From Sphingobium sp. HWE2-09 (GTDB lineage: Bacteria > Pseudomonadota > Alphaproteobacteria > Sphingomonadales > Sphingomonadaceae), in assembly GCF_035989265.1 (NCBI RefSeq), contig NZ_JAYKZX010000003.1, positions 372,001 through 436,000 on the forward strand: a DNA stretch of 64,000 nucleotides, written 5' to 3'. Position numbers and translations under genes: made by a program. Below, in pieces: positions 63,261 to 64,000 of the stretch. A model generated the notes under the pieces. It saw only the letters and a program-made list of their open reading frames with translations, was not told the origin of the DNA and did no database searches. How positions within the stretch are numbered: the first letter of the stretch is position 1; every line of letters begins with the position of its first letter.

Positions 63261-64000
63261 ATGCTGCTTCAATCCAATAGTCTCGCGCTGATCGGCAACA
63301 CGCCGATGGTGCGCCTCACCGGTCCGTCCGAAGCGACGGGCTGCGACATTTTCGCCAAATGCGAGTTCGCCAATCCCGGCGCGTCGGTCAAGGATCGCGC
63401 CGCTTTGTTCATCGTCAACGATGCCGAGGAAAAGGGGCTGCTCAAGCCCGGCGGCACCATTGTCGAAGGGACGGCGGGCAATACCGGCATCGGCCTGGCG
63501 CTGGTCGCCAATGCCAAGGGCTACAAGACGATCATCGTCATGCCCGAAACCCAGAGCCGGGAAAAGATGGACACGCTGCGTGCGTTGGGCGCGGAACTGG
63601 TCACGGTGCCAGCCGCGCCCTATTCCAACCCCGGCCATTTCGTCCATACCTCGCGCCGCATGGCGGAGGAAACGGAAGGCGCGATCTGGGCCAACCAGTT
63701 CGACAATATCGCCAATCGCAAAGCGCATATCGTCGGCACCGCCGAAGAAATCTGGACGCAGATGGACGGGCGGATCGACGGCTTCACCTGCGCGGCGGGC
63801 ACCGGCGGGACGATCGCTGGCGTGGGGCTGGGCCTCAAAGCCAAGGATGAAGCCATCACGATCGCGCTCAGCGATCCGCATGGCGCGGCGCTCTATAGCT
63901 ATTATGCGCAGGGCGAGTTGAAGGCGGAGGGCAGCAGCGTCGCCGAAGGCATCGGCCAGGGCCGCATCACCGCCAATCTGGAGGGTGCGCCGATCGACAC
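63261..64000 (+). CDS. cysK: Cysteine synthase A (3' end outside window)
   Basis: About 246 residues are visible from ATG 63261; an in-frame ATG at 63249 is also possible. The PLP lysine lies in NPGASVKDRAAL, the substrate loop in EGTAGNTGIGLAL, and the PLP phosphate loop in AAGTGGTIAGVGLG. It makes cysteine from O-acetylserine and sulfide. The EGTAGNTG loop, rather than EPTSGNTG, is usual for this alphaproteobacterial branch. Its partner serine acetyltransferase is encoded at 27940. Confidence 0.92.
   Translation, partial: MLLQSNSLALIGNTPMVRLTGPSEATGCDIFAKCEFANPGASVKDRAALFIVNDAEEKGLLKPGGTIVEGTAGNTGIGLALVANAKGYKTIIVMPETQSREKMDTLRALGAELVTVPAAPYSNPGHFVHTSRRMAEETEGAIWANQFDNIANRKAHIVGTAEEIWTQMDGRIDGFTCAAGTGGTIAGVGLGLKAKDEAITIALSDPHGAALYSYYAQGELKAEGSSVAEGIGQGRITANLEGAPID

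Overview
The window is about 64 kb of GC-rich, gene-dense chromosome from an alphaproteobacterium, almost certainly a member of the Sphingomonadaceae (Sphingobium/Sphingomonas group). This rests on codon use, frequent GTG/TTG starts with 1-4 nt stop/start overlaps, a PhoK-type alkaline phosphatase, rpsI with a long Ala-rich N-terminus, the argS-SPOR-nagZ-scpAB-tatABC order, CarD/FdxA, and many short paired REP-like palindromes. No rRNA, CRISPR array, phage or intact insertion sequence is visible. One tRNA, tRNA-Arg(CCU), is present.

Layout. 1-2.8 kb: the 5' part of an NtrC-type sigma-54 activator, divergent from a tiny cytochrome aa3 subunit IV gene, a shrunken membrane-only pair resembling transhydrogenase PntAb/PntB, and an Asp/Glu racemase. 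2.9-9.8 kb: an oxidative galactose/arabinose cluster with a GntR regulator, sugar 1-dehydrogenase, semialdehyde dehydrogenase and IlvD/Edd sugar-acid dehydratase on the minus strand, divergent from dgoK (broken by a 1-nt frameshift) and dgoA. 9.8-13 kb: heme A synthase with a coupled exported protein, then rplM-rpsI with a promoter and terminator. 13-19.4 kb: lipid-kinase-like protein, phosphoesterase, PRISE-type reductase, an NDUFAF5-like methyltransferase, and comF, grxC, nitrilase and DUF1178 genes. 19.4-28.9 kb: tRNA-Arg, corA, a DnaQ-like exonuclease, an atypical response regulator behind a 41-codon leader ORF, beta-carbonic anhydrase with a SulP carrier, a TorF-like outer-membrane protein, a normal response regulator/kinase pair, and serine acetyltransferase.

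29-42 kb: phoK, dsbD-tlyA, an RND efflux pair, tspO, ubiK, a YbjN protein, proC, a half-length asparaginase, an SGNH lipoprotein and a small membrane protein. 42-48.4 kb (minus strand): carD, fdxA, then a 1.9-kb block with an AT-rich PAP2/inositol-phosphorylceramide-synthase-like gene that appears to have split a helicase-S4-fdxA-carD run. The helicase gene carries a 1-nt frameshift. 48.7-64 kb: M23 peptidase, nucleotidyltransferase, rnhA-thrB-ispH, a lipoprotein, argS-SPOR-nagZ-scpA-scpB-tatA-tatB-tatC, an entericidin-like lipoprotein, a SleB-like hydrolase, and the start of cysK.

The points most worth a second look are the transhydrogenase-like pair that keeps both proton-channel residues but has no nucleotide-binding domains, the low-GC PAP2 insertion, the atypical receiver next to the carbonic anhydrase operon, the two single-base frameshifts, and the scpA ribosome-binding site inside a repeat hairpin. 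Most of the window is ordinary housekeeping sequence, and no clearly new defence or mobile system was found.
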